Assembly: GCF_037860835.1 (NCBI RefSeq)
Contig: NZ_JBBEOG010000001.1
Location: forward strand, 124,001-188,000
Length of the DNA stretch: 64,000 nucleotides
Direction: 5' to 3'
Origin: Aquipuribacter nitratireducens
GTDB taxonomy: Bacteria; Actinomycetota; Actinomycetes; Actinomycetales; JBBAYJ01
The notes below the pieces were generated by a model. It was not told where the DNA came from, searched no databases, and worked only from the letters and a program-made list of their open reading frames with translations. Each line of letters starts with the position of its first letter. Position 1 is the first letter of the stretch. Both the position numbers and the translations under genes were made by a program. This document shows, one piece after another, positions 24,030-32,301 of this stretch.

Positions 24030-26555
24030 GCCGACACCGACTACGTCCTCGACCCCGTCAAGGGACCGCGCACCGTCCCGACCCACGAGCGGGCGCTCGC
24101 GCCCGTGTCGACGCCCCCGCACACCGTCGACGCGTTCGTCGAGGCGTTCCTGCGCGAGCTCAACGTCGGGCAGGGGGTGTCCCTGGCCCGGTCCTCGGTC
24201 AACGACCAGGCCCTGGCGCTCGCCCGCACCGTCCGCCACCACCTCATGGCGCGGTGGCTGGAGGCCATCGCCACGCAGCGCCGCTCCCCGGTCAAGGCGG
24301 TCGGCTACCTGTCCGCGGAGTACCTCCTCGGGCGGCAGCTCGACAACGCCCTGCTCGCGACCGACCTGCTCGACGTCGTCCGGGAGGGGCTCGCCGCGTG
24401 CGGTCTCGACCTCGACACCCTCCGCGACGCGGAGCTCGAGCCCGGGCTCGGCAACGGCGGCCTGGGCCGCCTCGCGGCGTGCTTCGTCGACTCCCTCGCG
24501 ACGATGAACGTGCCGTGCATCGGCTACGGCATCCGCTACGAGTACGGCATCTTCCGGCAGACGTTCGTCGACGGCCGCCAGGTCGAGCAGCCCGACACGT
24601 GGCTCACCCTCGGCAGTCCGTGGGAGTTCCCGCACCCGGAGTCCGCGCAGCAGGTCGACTTCGCCGGGTACACCGAGACCTACGTCGACGACGACGGGCA
24701 GGAGCGCTGCCGCTGGGTGTCCGGCTGGCACGTGGTGGGGGTGCCCTACAACTACATGGTCCCCGGCTACCGCAACGGCCGGGTCAACACGCTGCGGCTG
24801 TGGAGCGCCCGGGCCACCAAGGAGTTCGACCTCGAGATCTTCAACTCCGGTGACTACGCCGACGCGGTCCGCGCCCGGACCTTCGCCGAGAACATCACGA
24901 AGGTGCTGTACCCGGAGGACTCCACCCCCCAGGGCAAGGAGCTCCGGCTGCAGCAGCAGTACTTCTTCGTCGCGTGCTCGCTCGCCGACTACATGTTCGA
25001 GGTCCTGCCGCGGGACTTCGACATGACCCGGCTCCACGAGCGGATCGTCTTCCAGCTCAACGACACCCACCCGGTGATCGCCGTCCCGGAGATGATGCGG
25101 CTGCTCGTCGACGTCAGGAAGCTGTCGTGGGACGACGCGTGGGCCGTCACGCAGAAGTGCTTCGCCTACACGTGCCACACGCTCTTGCCGGAGGCGCTGG
25201 AGGTGTGGCCGGTCGACCTCATCGGCCGGCTCCTGCCCCGCCACCTGGAGATCATCGAGCGGATCAACGCGGAGTTCCTCGCCGAGGTCCGTGAGCGCTT
25301 CCCGGGGGACGAACTCCGGGTGCGCCGCATGTCGATCATCTCCGACTACCCGGAGCGCGGCGTGCGGATGGCGCACCTCGCGACGGTCGCCGCCACGAAG
25401 GTCAACGGCGTCGCGGCGCTGCACTCCGAGCTCCTGCGCGACAAGGTCCTGCCGGACTTCTCCGAGATGTGGCCGGAGCGGTTCACGAACGTGACGAACG
25501 GCGTCACGCCGCGCCGGTTCCTCAAGCAGGCGAACCCCCGCCTGTCCGACCTCGTCACCGAGGCGATCGGCGACGGGTGGATCACCGACCTCGACCAGCT
25601 GCAGGGCCTCGAGCCCCTCGCCGACGACGCGGAGTTCCGTGCCCGCTTCCGCGCGGTCAAGCGGAGCAACAAGGAGCGCCTCGCGGACCTTCTGCGCCGT
25701 CGGGACGGTTACGAGCTGCCCGTCGACAGCATGCTCGACGTCATGGTGAAGCGGCTCCACGAGTACAAGCGGCAGTCGCTCAAGCTCCTCCACGTCGTGT
25801 CCGTCTACGAGCAGATCGTGTCCGGGCGCGTCGACCCCGCCTCCGTCGTGCCGCGCACGGTCGTCTTCGGCGCGAAGGCGGCCCCGGGCTACCGGATGGC
25901 GAAGGAGACGATCCACGCCATCAACTGCGTCTCCGCCGTCGTCAACGACGACCCCGCGGTCAAGGGCGTGCTGTCCGTGGTGTTCCCCTCCAACTACAAC
26001 GTCACCCTCGCGGAGAGCCTCATCCCCGCCGCCGACCTGTCCGAGCAGATCTCGCTCGCCGGCAAGGAGGCCTCCGGCACGGGCAACATGAAGCTCGCCC
26101 TCAACGGTGCGCTCACGATCGGCACGGACGACGGGGCGAACGTCGAGATCCGCGAGCTCGTCGGCGACGACAACTTCTTCCTCTTCGGCATGCTCGAGCC
26201 CGAGGTGGCGACGCTCGCCGAGCACTACGTGCCGAGCCGGTGCTACGAGGAGGACGACGACCTCAAGCGGGCCATCGACCTGCTGTCGTCCGGGGCGTTC
26301 GCCGGTGGCGACCGCACGGCGTTCGAGCCGCTGGTGTCGAACCTCCTGTACGAGGACCGGTTCATGGCGCTCGCCGACTACCGCAGCTACGTGGACGCCC
26401 AGTCGCGCGTCGACGCGGCGTACCGCGACCCGGACGCGTGGGCGCGCGCGGCGATCCTCAACGTCGCCCGGTGCGGGTTCTTCTCCTCCGACCGCTCGAT
26501 GCGCGACTACATCGACCGGATCTGGCACACGGAGCCGGCGCCGGCGGGGGAGTGA
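24027..26555 (+). CDS. glgP: Glycogen/maltodextrin phosphorylase
   Basis: 842 aa GT35 family enzyme of the usual length. The GTG start is supported by the leaderless -10 box. Family motifs through the length: VGYLSAEYLLGRQLDNALLA, ELEPGLGNGGLGRLAACFVD, GYGIRYEYGIFRQ, QLNDTHPVIAVPEMMRLLVD, TNVTNGVTPRRFL, KRLHEYKRQSL, FGAKAAPGYRMAKETIH, and EASGTGNMKLALNGALTIGT with the pyridoxal phosphate lysine at about residue 689. It releases glucose-1-phosphate from alpha-1,4-glucans in the cytoplasm. It stands alone, between two toxin-antitoxin modules. Confidence 0.96.
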   Translation: MADTDYVLDPVKGPRTVPTHERALAPVSTPPHTVDAFVEAFLRELNVGQGVSLARSSVNDQALALARTVRHHLMARWLEAIATQRRSPVKAVGYLSAEYLLGRQLDNALLATDLLDVVREGLAACGLDLDTLRDAELEPGLGNGGLGRLAACFVDSLATMNVPCIGYGIRYEYGIFRQTFVDGRQVEQPDTWLTLGSPWEFPHPESAQQVDFAGYTETYVDDDGQERCRWVSGWHVVGVPYNYMVPGYRNGRVNTLRLWSARATKEFDLEIFNSGDYADAVRARTFAENITKVLYPEDSTPQGKELRLQQQYFFVACSLADYMFEVLPRDFDMTRLHERIVFQLNDTHPVIAVPEMMRLLVDVRKLSWDDAWAVTQKCFAYTCHTLLPEALEVWPVDLIGRLLPRHLEIIERINAEFLAEVRERFPGDELRVRRMSIISDYPERGVRMAHLATVAATKVNGVAALHSELLRDKVLPDFSEMWPERFTNVTNGVTPRRFLKQANPRLSDLVTEAIGDGWITDLDQLQGLEPLADDAEFRARFRAVKRSNKERLADLLRRRDGYELPVDSMLDVMVKRLHEYKRQSLKLLHVVSVYEQIVSGRVDPASVVPRTVVFGAKAAPGYRMAKETIHAINCVSAVVNDDPAVKGVLSVVFPSNYNVTLAESLIPAADLSEQISLAGKEASGTGNMKLALNGALTIGTDDGANVEIRELVGDDNFFLFGMLEPEVATLAEHYVPSRCYEEDDDLKRAIDLLSSGAFAGGDRTAFEPLVSNLLYEDRFMALADYRSYVDAQSRVDAAYRDPDAWARAAILNVARCGFFSSDRSMRDYIDRIWHTEPAPAGE

Positions 26556-26577
26556 CGCAGTGGGTCGCCGCTGTGTG

Positions 26578-26595
26578 CCTTACTATCGGGTAAGG
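26578..26595 (+). promoter_or_regulatory. Palindrome at the ribosome site of the AbrB-VapC pair
   Basis: CCTTAC-TATCGG-GTAAGG, perfect 6-bp arms at 26578-26583 and 26590-26595, overlapping the AAGGAGG ribosome site (26592-26598) of the antitoxin gene. A likely autoregulatory operator; the hairpin could also hide the ribosome site. Confidence 0.55.
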
Positions 26596-26603
26596 AGGTG
26601 TCT

Positions 26604-26846
26604 GTGGTCGCGGCGACAGTGACGAGCAAGGGCCAGATCACCATCCCGGCGAGCGTGCGGGCGGCTCTCGGCCTGCGGGCGGGGTCGAGAGTGGAGTTCG
26701 TGCCGACGTCCGAGGGGACCTACGAGCTCGTGTCCGTCGCGGGGAGCGTGAGGTCCCTGCGGGGCGCCGTGCCGACGCCGGTGCGGGCGGTGTCCCTCGC
26801 CGAGATGGACCGGGCGGTCGCGGACGGGATGGCGGGGGAGGCGTGA
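26604..26846 (+). CDS. vapB: AbrB/MazE-like antitoxin
   Basis: 80 aa from the GTG at 26604, which is 5 nt behind AAGGAGG; the GTG at 26598 lies within that site. The swapped-hairpin AbrB motif is clear: TVTSKGQITIPASVRAALGL then RAGSRVEFVPTSEGTYELV. The C-terminal 30 residues (GAVPTPVRAVSLAEMDRAVA) should wrap the toxin. It pairs with the PIN-domain gene, whose GTG overlaps the stop by 4 nt. Expected to autorepress. Confidence 0.9.
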   Translation: MVAATVTSKGQITIPASVRAALGLRAGSRVEFVPTSEGTYELVSVAGSVRSLRGAVPTPVRAVSLAEMDRAVADGMAGEA

Positions 26847-27241
26847 CGGTCGGGATCGACACGAACGTCCTCGTTCGCTACCTCGCTCAGGACGACCCGC
26901 ATCAGGCCGCAGCCGCCGACGTATTCATGAACGGCCTCAGCGAGCAGGCGCCTGGCTTCGTCTCGCTCGTCACGGTCCTCGAAACCTACTGGGTGCTGAC
27001 GCGCAGCTACGGCGTCAGCCAGGACGACGTCCTCGACATCATCGACCGCTTCCTCACGTCGGTCGAGCTCGAGGTGGAGGGTGCCGACGTCGTACGCCGC
27101 GGACTGCGGCTCGCTGGAGCCGGCGCGGACTTCTCCGACGCTCTCATCGCAGAGGCCGGCCGAGCCGCTGGCTGTAGCGCGACCGTCACCTTCGACCGAC
27201 GCGCGGCGTCGAGGGCGGGCATGGTCCTGCTCGACGCGTAG
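26843..27241 (+). CDS. vapC: VapC-type PIN-domain toxin
   Basis: 132 aa, GTG start overlapping the antitoxin stop. PIN catalytic acids: GIDTNVLVRYL (Asp6), LVTVLETYWVL (Glu), ADFSDALIAEAG (Asp) and TVTFDRRAA (Asp). An RNase toxin of the type paired with AbrB-like antitoxins. Some codons are less G/C-biased than in neighbouring housekeeping genes, consistent with a mobile accessory module. Confidence 0.9.
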   Translation: MTVGIDTNVLVRYLAQDDPHQAAAADVFMNGLSEQAPGFVSLVTVLETYWVLTRSYGVSQDDVLDIIDRFLTSVELEVEGADVVRRGLRLAGAGADFSDALIAEAGRAAGCSATVTFDRRAASRAGMVLLDA

Positions 27242-27435
27242 TCGCTCCGTCACGATCGACGGTGGGCAGGGTCGAGTCAGCCGGCTCGCGGCGAATCGCG
27301 GCCATCACGGCGGTCATGTCGACATCGTCCGTGATCGCGGGGTGGCGCGGACCTCATCCGCGCGGGTAGGCCACGCCGGCGCACTTCGGCCACCAGCGCA
27401 TCCGGCAGATAGACGGTCACGATCGCCACGCCCAC
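27242..27435 (-). pseudogene. Decayed antitoxin-like fragment
   Basis: On the minus strand a GTG at 27435 reads [20 protein letters not shown] followed by LP, a good antitoxin N-terminus (compare [20 protein letters not shown]). The frame then degenerates. Downstream, another frame gives ITDDVDMTAVMAAIRREPAD, which looks like the tail of a small antitoxin. Separate frames and the missing middle indicate a broken gene. It covers most of the gap between the second VapC gene and the furA promoter; apart from that promoter nothing else is seen in 27242-27505. Confidence 0.45.
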
Positions 27436-27469
27436 GATCGTGACGCACCGGAGCCCCGGTCGCCCGTGT

Positions 27470-27499
27470 CTTGACTCGTTCAAGTCTTCGTACCAGGGT
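27470..27499 (+). promoter_or_regulatory. furA promoter with Fur-type operator
   Basis: Palindrome CTTGA-CTCGT-TCAAG at 27470-27484 overlaps the -35 box TTGACT (27471-27476). CAGGGT at 27494-27499 after a 17-bp spacer is a weak -10, 6 nt before the GTG at 27506, so the furA mRNA may be leaderless. The motif resembles the operator in front of mycobacterial furA-katG, as I recall it, which supports redox- or iron-dependent autoregulation. Confidence 0.65.
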
Positions 27500-27505
27500 G
27501 AGTCC

Positions 27506-27925
27506 GTGCCCACGAGCGAGGAGCTGACCCGCGCGCTGCGCGGCTCGGCGCTGCGCGTCACACGTCCACGGCTCGCGGTGCTCGAGGCCGTTCACGCCCA
27601 CCCGCACGCCGACACCGACACGGTGCTGCGAGCCGCCCGCGAGTCCCTCGGTGCCGTGTCGCACCAGGCGGTTTACGACGTGCTGCGGGCCCTCACCGAA
27701 GCGGGGCTCGTCCGCCGCATCGAGCCCGCGGGCTCCGTCGCCCGCTACGAGGCACGCACCGGCGACAACCACCACCACGTCGTGTGCCGCGGCTGCGGCG
27801 CCGTCGCGGACGTCGACTGCACGGTCGGGCACGCACCGTGCCTCACCGCGTCCGACGACCGGGGCTTCGTGATCGACGAGGCCGAGGTCGTGTTCTGGGG
27901 CACGTGCCCCACGTGCACCACCTGA
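27506..27925 (+). CDS. furA: Fur-family repressor of katG (FurA/CatR type)
   Basis: 139 aa from the GTG at 27506. Winged-helix domain with [38 protein letters not shown] and [17 protein letters not shown]-terminal metal domain with [19 protein letters not shown] and the second CPTC at the end, so a structural zinc site (CxxC, CxxC) is intact. Located 54 nt before katG on the same strand, the classical furA-katG order; FurA proteins repress katG and release it under peroxide stress. Confidence 0.93.
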   Translation: MPTSEELTRALRGSALRVTRPRLAVLEAVHAHPHADTDTVLRAARESLGAVSHQAVYDVLRALTEAGLVRRIEPAGSVARYEARTGDNHHHVVCRGCGAVADVDCTVGHAPCLTASDDRGFVIDEAEVVFWGTCPTCTT

Positions 27926-27979
27926 CGCACCACCCGACGCACCACGTCCGTTCCACCCACCTGATCGAGAGGACCGACG

Positions 27980-30244
27980 TTGACCACGCCGCCCACCGAC
28001 CGCCCCGTCGACAGCCCGAAGCCGTACGACACCTCGGCCGACCCGCAGGCCGCGCCCACGACGGCGAGCACGAGCGAGAGCGAGAACCCGGCGATCAAGT
28101 CCCCGACGGTGCAGGTGACGAACCGCCCCCGCACCGAGCAGGACTGGTGGCCCAACCAGGTCGACCTCTCCCCGCTCACCCGCACCTCGCGCGACTCCGA
28201 CCCGCTCGGCGAGGACTTCGACTACAAGGCCGCCTTCGCCACGCTCGACGTCGACGCGCTCAAGGCCGACCTCCGCGAGGTCATGCGCACCTCGCAGGAC
28301 TGGTGGCCCGCGGACTGGGGCCACTACGGCCCGCTCTTCATCCGCATGAGCTGGCACGCGGCCGGCACCTACCGCAGCGCCGACGGCCGCGGCGGGGGCG
28401 GGCAGGGCGGGCAGCGCTTCGCCCCGCTCAACAGCTGGCCGGACAACGCCAACCTCGACAAGGCCCGCCGGCTCCTGCTGCCGATCAAGCAGAAGTACGG
28501 CCGGGCGATCTCGTGGGCCGACCTGCTCGTGCTCGCCGGCAACGTCGCCCACGACGACATGGGCCTGCCGACGTTCGGCTTCGGCTTCGGCCGCGAGGAC
28601 GTGTGGCAGCCCGACGAGGTCTTCTGGGGCCCGGAGGACACGTTCCTCGGTGACGAGCGCTACGCCGGACCGGACACCCCCCTCGACCTCGACGCGGGCG
28701 ACCTGGCCGCGGTGACGATGGGTCTCATCTACGTCAACCCCGAGGGCCCGCAGGGCAACCCCGACCCGCTGGCCTCGGCGCACGACATCAAGGTGACGTT
28801 CAGCCGCATGGGCATGAACACCGAGGAGACCGTCGCCCTCGTCGCCGGCGGCCACACCTTCGGCAAGACCCACGGCGCCGGCGACCCGGAGCTGGTCGGC
28901 CCGGAGCCCAACGGCTGCCCCGTCCACGCCGGCGGGATCGGCTGGAAGAGCCAGTTCGGCACCGGCAAGGGCGCGGACACGATCACGAGCGGTCTCGAGG
29001 GCGCGTGGACCCCCACTCCCACGAAGTGGGACAACACCTACTTCGAGATGCTGTTCTCCTACGACTGGGAGCTGACGGAGTCGCCCGCCGGGGCCAAGCA
29101 GTTCCGGCCCACGAACCCCGAGGCGCAGGAGCTCGTGCCGGACGCGCACATCGAGGGGAAGAAGAACCCCCCGATGATGGCCGTCACCGACATGGCGCTC
29201 GTCGTCGACCCGGAGCTCCGCGCGATCTCCGAGCGGTTCTACAACGACCCGGAGTACTTCGCTGACGCCTACGCGCGGGCGTGGTTCAAGCTCCTGCACC
29301 GCGACATGGGGCCGCGCAGCCGCTACCTCGGCCCGGACGTGCCGTCCGAGGAGCTGCTGTGGCAGGACCCGGTCCCCGCCGTCGACCACGAGCTGATCTC
29401 CGAGGCCGACGCGGCCCGGCTCAAGCAGCAGATCCTCGACTCCGGCCTGACGGTGTCGCAGCTCGTCCACACCGCGTGGTCCTCGGCGGCGTCCTTCCGC
29501 ACCACCGACAAGCGCGGCGGGGCGAACGGCGCGCGCATCCGGCTGGAGCCGCAGGCCTCGTGGCCGGTGAACGCCGGTACGCAGGAGGTCGTCGCGCGAC
29601 TCGACGAGGTGCGGCAGGCCTTCGACGCACCGGTCTCCCTCGCCGACACGATCGTCCTCGGCGGCTGCGCGGCGGTGGAGAAGGCGGCCCGTGACGCGGG
29701 CGTCGACATCAGCGTCCCGTTCACGCCGGGCCGCACCGACGCCACCCAGGAGGCGACCGACGTCGACGGCATGCGGTGGCTGCAGCCGCGTGCCGACGGC
29801 TTCCGCAGCTGGATCGCGGAGGGCACGAAGGTCGAGCCCGAGAAGCTGCTCGTCGACCGCGCGTACATGCTCGAGCTCACGGCCAAGGAGATGACGGTCC
29901 TCGTCGGCGGGCTCCGCGTGCTCGGCGCCAACACGGGCGGCACCGCCCACGGCGTCTTCACCGAGAACGTCGGCGTCCTGTCGCAGGACTTCTTCCGGAC
30001 CCTGCTCGACCTCGGGGTCGAGTGGCGGACCTCGGTCGACAGCGAGGGCGTCTACGAGGCCCTCGACGCCGACGGGAACGTCGTCCGCACGGCGACGGCG
30101 GCCGACCTCGTGTTCGGCTCGAACGCGATCCTCCGCGGGATCGCCGAGGTGTACTCGGCCGACGACGCGAAGGAGCAGTTCGTCCGCGACTTCGTCACCG
30201 CGTGGGACAAGGTGATGATGCTCGACCGCTTCGACGTGCGGTGA
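27980..30244 (+). CDS. katG: Catalase-peroxidase
   Basis: 754 aa, TTG start ([20 protein letters not shown]) behind GAGAGGA. Two-domain KatG of normal length. Active-site Arg122, Trp125, His126 in [11 protein letters not shown]; Tyr in [16 protein letters not shown] and Met in [10 protein letters not shown] for the Met-Tyr-Trp adduct; proximal His292 in [13 protein letters not shown]. The C-terminal domain ([20 protein letters not shown] and LIVLGG-like [13 protein letters not shown]) lacks heme ligands as usual. It removes hydrogen peroxide in the cytoplasm with a heme cofactor. Likely co-transcribed with furA. Confidence 0.97.
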   Translation: MTTPPTDRPVDSPKPYDTSADPQAAPTTASTSESENPAIKSPTVQVTNRPRTEQDWWPNQVDLSPLTRTSRDSDPLGEDFDYKAAFATLDVDALKADLREVMRTSQDWWPADWGHYGPLFIRMSWHAAGTYRSADGRGGGGQGGQRFAPLNSWPDNANLDKARRLLLPIKQKYGRAISWADLLVLAGNVAHDDMGLPTFGFGFGREDVWQPDEVFWGPEDTFLGDERYAGPDTPLDLDAGDLAAVTMGLIYVNPEGPQGNPDPLASAHDIKVTFSRMGMNTEETVALVAGGHTFGKTHGAGDPELVGPEPNGCPVHAGGIGWKSQFGTGKGADTITSGLEGAWTPTPTKWDNTYFEMLFSYDWELTESPAGAKQFRPTNPEAQELVPDAHIEGKKNPPMMAVTDMALVVDPELRAISERFYNDPEYFADAYARAWFKLLHRDMGPRSRYLGPDVPSEELLWQDPVPAVDHELISEADAARLKQQILDSGLTVSQLVHTAWSSAASFRTTDKRGGANGARIRLEPQASWPVNAGTQEVVARLDEVRQAFDAPVSLADTIVLGGCAAVEKAARDAGVDISVPFTPGRTDATQEATDVDGMRWLQPRADGFRSWIAEGTKVEPEKLLVDRAYMLELTAKEMTVLVGGLRVLGANTGGTAHGVFTENVGVLSQDFFRTLLDLGVEWRTSVDSEGVYEALDADGNVVRTATAADLVFGSNAILRGIAEVYSADDAKEQFVRDFVTAWDKVMMLDRFDVR

Positions 30245-30260
30245 CGGTCGACTGACCTCG

Positions 30261-30293
30261 AGGGCCCGGGACGGCAGCCGCCGCCCGGGCCTC
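30261..30293 (+). terminator. Hairpin behind katG
   Basis: GGCCCGGG at 30263-30270 pairs with CCCGGGCC at 30284-30291, extended by GAGG/CCTC with one bulge, about 20 nt after the katG stop. A GC-rich terminator without T-run. Confidence 0.55.
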
Positions 30294-30320
30294 CGTACGT
30301 CGTGCGCGGGCCGACGCGTC

Positions 30321-30401
30321 AGCGGCCACAGCGCAGGCCCGGGCGGGCGGGCCGGTCGGCGACCAGCCGGTTCGCGGCACCGTTCCTGCGCTGTGGCCGC
30401 T
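30321..30401. repeat. Long perfect inverted repeat between katG and an SDR gene
   Basis: The 17-bp arm AGCGGCCACAGCGCAGG at 30321-30337 recurs exactly as its reverse complement at 30385-30401, around a 47-nt GC-rich core. It lies between the 3' ends of two convergent genes. It may be a bidirectional terminator or a dispersed palindromic element; one window cannot tell. Confidence 0.75.
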
Positions 30402-30432
30402 CGGGGGGTCGACGCCTCGGCGGGTCGAGGTG

Positions 30433-31191
30433 TCAGCGGGCGATGTAGCCGCCGTCGACGTACAGCTCGAGGCCGGTGACGAAGGAGGCGTCGTCACCGG
30501 CGAGGAACGCGACGGACGCGGCGACCTCGTCCGGCTGACCGAGCCGCGCCATCGGGGTGAGGTCGATCATCGCCTGCTCGAACGGGGTGCCCTTCGCCTG
30601 GTCGAGGATCGGCGTGTCGATGAAGCCCGGGTGCACGGAGTTGACCCGCACCTGTCCCGCCCAGTGCAGGGCCGTGTTCTTCGTGAGCGTCCGGACTGCG
30701 CCCTTGGCCGCGTGGTAGGCGGGGGAGGAGCCGAACCCGCCGCTCGTGCCGAAGATCGAGCTGATGTTGACGACGGACCCGTGGCCGGACTCCTTGAGCA
30801 GCTCCGCGGCCGTCCGCATGCCGAGGAAGACGCCCGTCTGGTCGATCGTGACGGTCCGCTCCCAGTCCGCCAACGACGTCTCCTCGATCGTCGCGAGGTC
30901 ACCCATGCCCGCGTTGTTGACGAGCACGTCGAGCCGGCCGTGCTCGCGGCGGGCGGTCTCGACCGCGCTCTCCCAGTCCGCCTCGCTCGCGACGTCGTGG
31001 TGGACGTACGTCGCGGTACCACCGGCGTCGCGGATCTCCTGCGCCACCTTCTCGCCGGCGTCGTCGGTGATGTCGGTGACGACGACCGCCGCGCCCTCCG
31101 CCGCCAGGCGCAGCGCCGTGGCCCGCCCGATACCGCTCGCCGCGCCCGTCACGAGCGCCACCCGTCCCTGCAGCCGTGTCATCTCGGTCAT
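30433..31191 (-). CDS. SDR-family oxidoreductase
   Basis: 252 aa. ATG at 31191 behind GGAG. Complete SDR signature: GRVALVTGAASGIGRATALR, NNAGMGD, NISSIFG (Ser), YHAAKGAVR (Tyr-Lys), VHPGFIDTPIL, and the C-terminal VTGLELYVDGGYIAR typical of the FabG/glucose dehydrogenase-like branch. NAD(P)-dependent alcohol or steroid dehydrogenase activity is likely; substrate unknown. Divergent from add, with the palindrome CGGGAC-ATTG-GTCCCG between them. Confidence 0.88.
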   Translation of the reverse strand: MTEMTRLQGRVALVTGAASGIGRATALRLAAEGAAVVVTDITDDAGEKVAQEIRDAGGTATYVHHDVASEADWESAVETARREHGRLDVLVNNAGMGDLATIEETSLADWERTVTIDQTGVFLGMRTAAELLKESGHGSVVNISSIFGTSGGFGSSPAYHAAKGAVRTLTKNTALHWAGQVRVNSVHPGFIDTPILDQAKGTPFEQAMIDLTPMARLGQPDEVAASVAFLAGDDASFVTGLELYVDGGYIAR

Positions 31192-31225
31192 GGCTCCAGC
31201 CTCGCGCCGTCCCGGCCTGGCGGGA

Positions 31226-31241
31226 CGGGACATTGGTCCCG
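31226..31241. promoter_or_regulatory. Palindrome between divergent SDR and add genes
   Basis: CGGGAC-ATTG-GTCCCG, perfect 6-bp arms. Just right of it, TACGCT (31254-31259) lies 7 nt before the GTG of add, giving a leaderless promoter. The palindrome is a candidate operator for either gene; no regulator gene is adjacent. Confidence 0.4.
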
Positions 31242-31266
31242 GCCGACGCAGGCCTACGCTCCGCCC

Positions 31267-32301
31267 GTGACGATGACGGACGAGGAGCTCGTCGACGCGC
31301 TGCCCAAGCACGAGCTCCACGTCCACCTCGAGGGCTCGATGCCCCCCGAGACCCTCCTCGCGCTGCGGCACCGCCACGGGCTCCACACCCTGCCGGGCGA
31401 CCTCGACGGCATCCGCGACCTCTACGAGTTCCGCGACTTCGACCACTTCATCCGGACCTACCTCGCCGTGGTGCAGGCGCTGCGCGAGGAGGAGGACTTC
31501 GAGCTCCTCGCGCGCTCCGCCCTCGGCCTGCTCGCCGACCAGGTCGTCCGCTACGCCGAGGTGACGTGGACGCCGGTCCTCCACGCCGACCGCGGCGTCC
31601 CCGTCGAGGCGGTCTTCGCGGGTCTGGAGGCCGGTCGGCTCGCCGTCGAGGCCGAGGGCGGCCCCGTCGTGCGGTGGGTGACGGACCTGCCCGGCCACCT
31701 CGGACCGGACGCCGCCGAGCGGACCCTCGACCTCGTCCTCGGTCTCGGTGGCGGTACCCCGCCGCCGAGCGTCGTCGGGTTCGGCCTCGGCGGCCCCGAG
31801 GTCGACCGGGCGCCTTTCGCGGCGGCGTTCGCCCGCGCCCGTGCGGCCGGGCTGCGCTCGCTCCCGCACGCGGGGGAGGTGACCGGCCCGGAGTCGGTCC
31901 GCGCCGCGCTCGACCACCTCGGCGCCGAACGGCTCGGGCACGGGATCGCCGTCGCGCAGGACGCCGCCCTCATGGCCGAGGTCGCGGAGCGCGGCGTGGT
32001 CGTCGAGGTCTGCCCCACGAGCAACCTGCGCACGCGCGTCGTCGCCTCCTACGAGGAGCACCCGCTGCGCCGGATGCTCGACGCCGGCGTGGCCGTCACG
32101 ATCAACAGCGACGACCCGCCGATGTTCGGTACGACGCTCCGCGAGGAGCACCTCGTCGCGCTCCGGCACCTGGGGCTCGGGCCCGCGGAGCTCCTCGCGT
32201 GCGCGCGCACGGCCGCGACCGCGGGCTCCGCACCGCCCGCCGTGGTCGAGCGCACGCTCGCCGACCTCGACGCCCTCGAGGCCGTCGCCGTCAGACGGTG
32301 A
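31267..32301 (+). CDS. add: Adenosine deaminase
   Basis: 344 aa. GTG at 31267 is chosen for its spacing to TACGCT (leaderless); an ATG two codons later is the alternative. Metal-dependent deaminase TIM barrel with HELHVHLEGSMPPETLL (His-x-His metal ligands), SLPHAGEVTGP, ERLGHGIAVAQD (His), EVCPTSNLRT and AVTINSDDPPMFGTTL (Asp pair). It deaminates adenosine (or adenine in a subset) in purine salvage. The 3' end overlaps the convergent oxidoreductase gene by 11 nt. Confidence 0.93.
   Translation: MTMTDEELVDALPKHELHVHLEGSMPPETLLALRHRHGLHTLPGDLDGIRDLYEFRDFDHFIRTYLAVVQALREEEDFELLARSALGLLADQVVRYAEVTWTPVLHADRGVPVEAVFAGLEAGRLAVEAEGGPVVRWVTDLPGHLGPDAAERTLDLVLGLGGGTPPPSVVGFGLGGPEVDRAPFAAAFARARAAGLRSLPHAGEVTGPESVRAALDHLGAERLGHGIAVAQDAALMAEVAERGVVVEVCPTSNLRTRVVASYEEHPLRRMLDAGVAVTINSDDPPMFGTTLREEHLVALRHLGLGPAELLACARTAATAGSAPPAVVERTLADLDALEAVAVRR

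Noticed and set aside
23160-26528. Long minus-strand frame joining the hypothetical protein to sequence antisense to glgP
   Set aside because: Only the part downstream of the ATG at 23948 looks like a protein; the rest mirrors the glgP coding strand.
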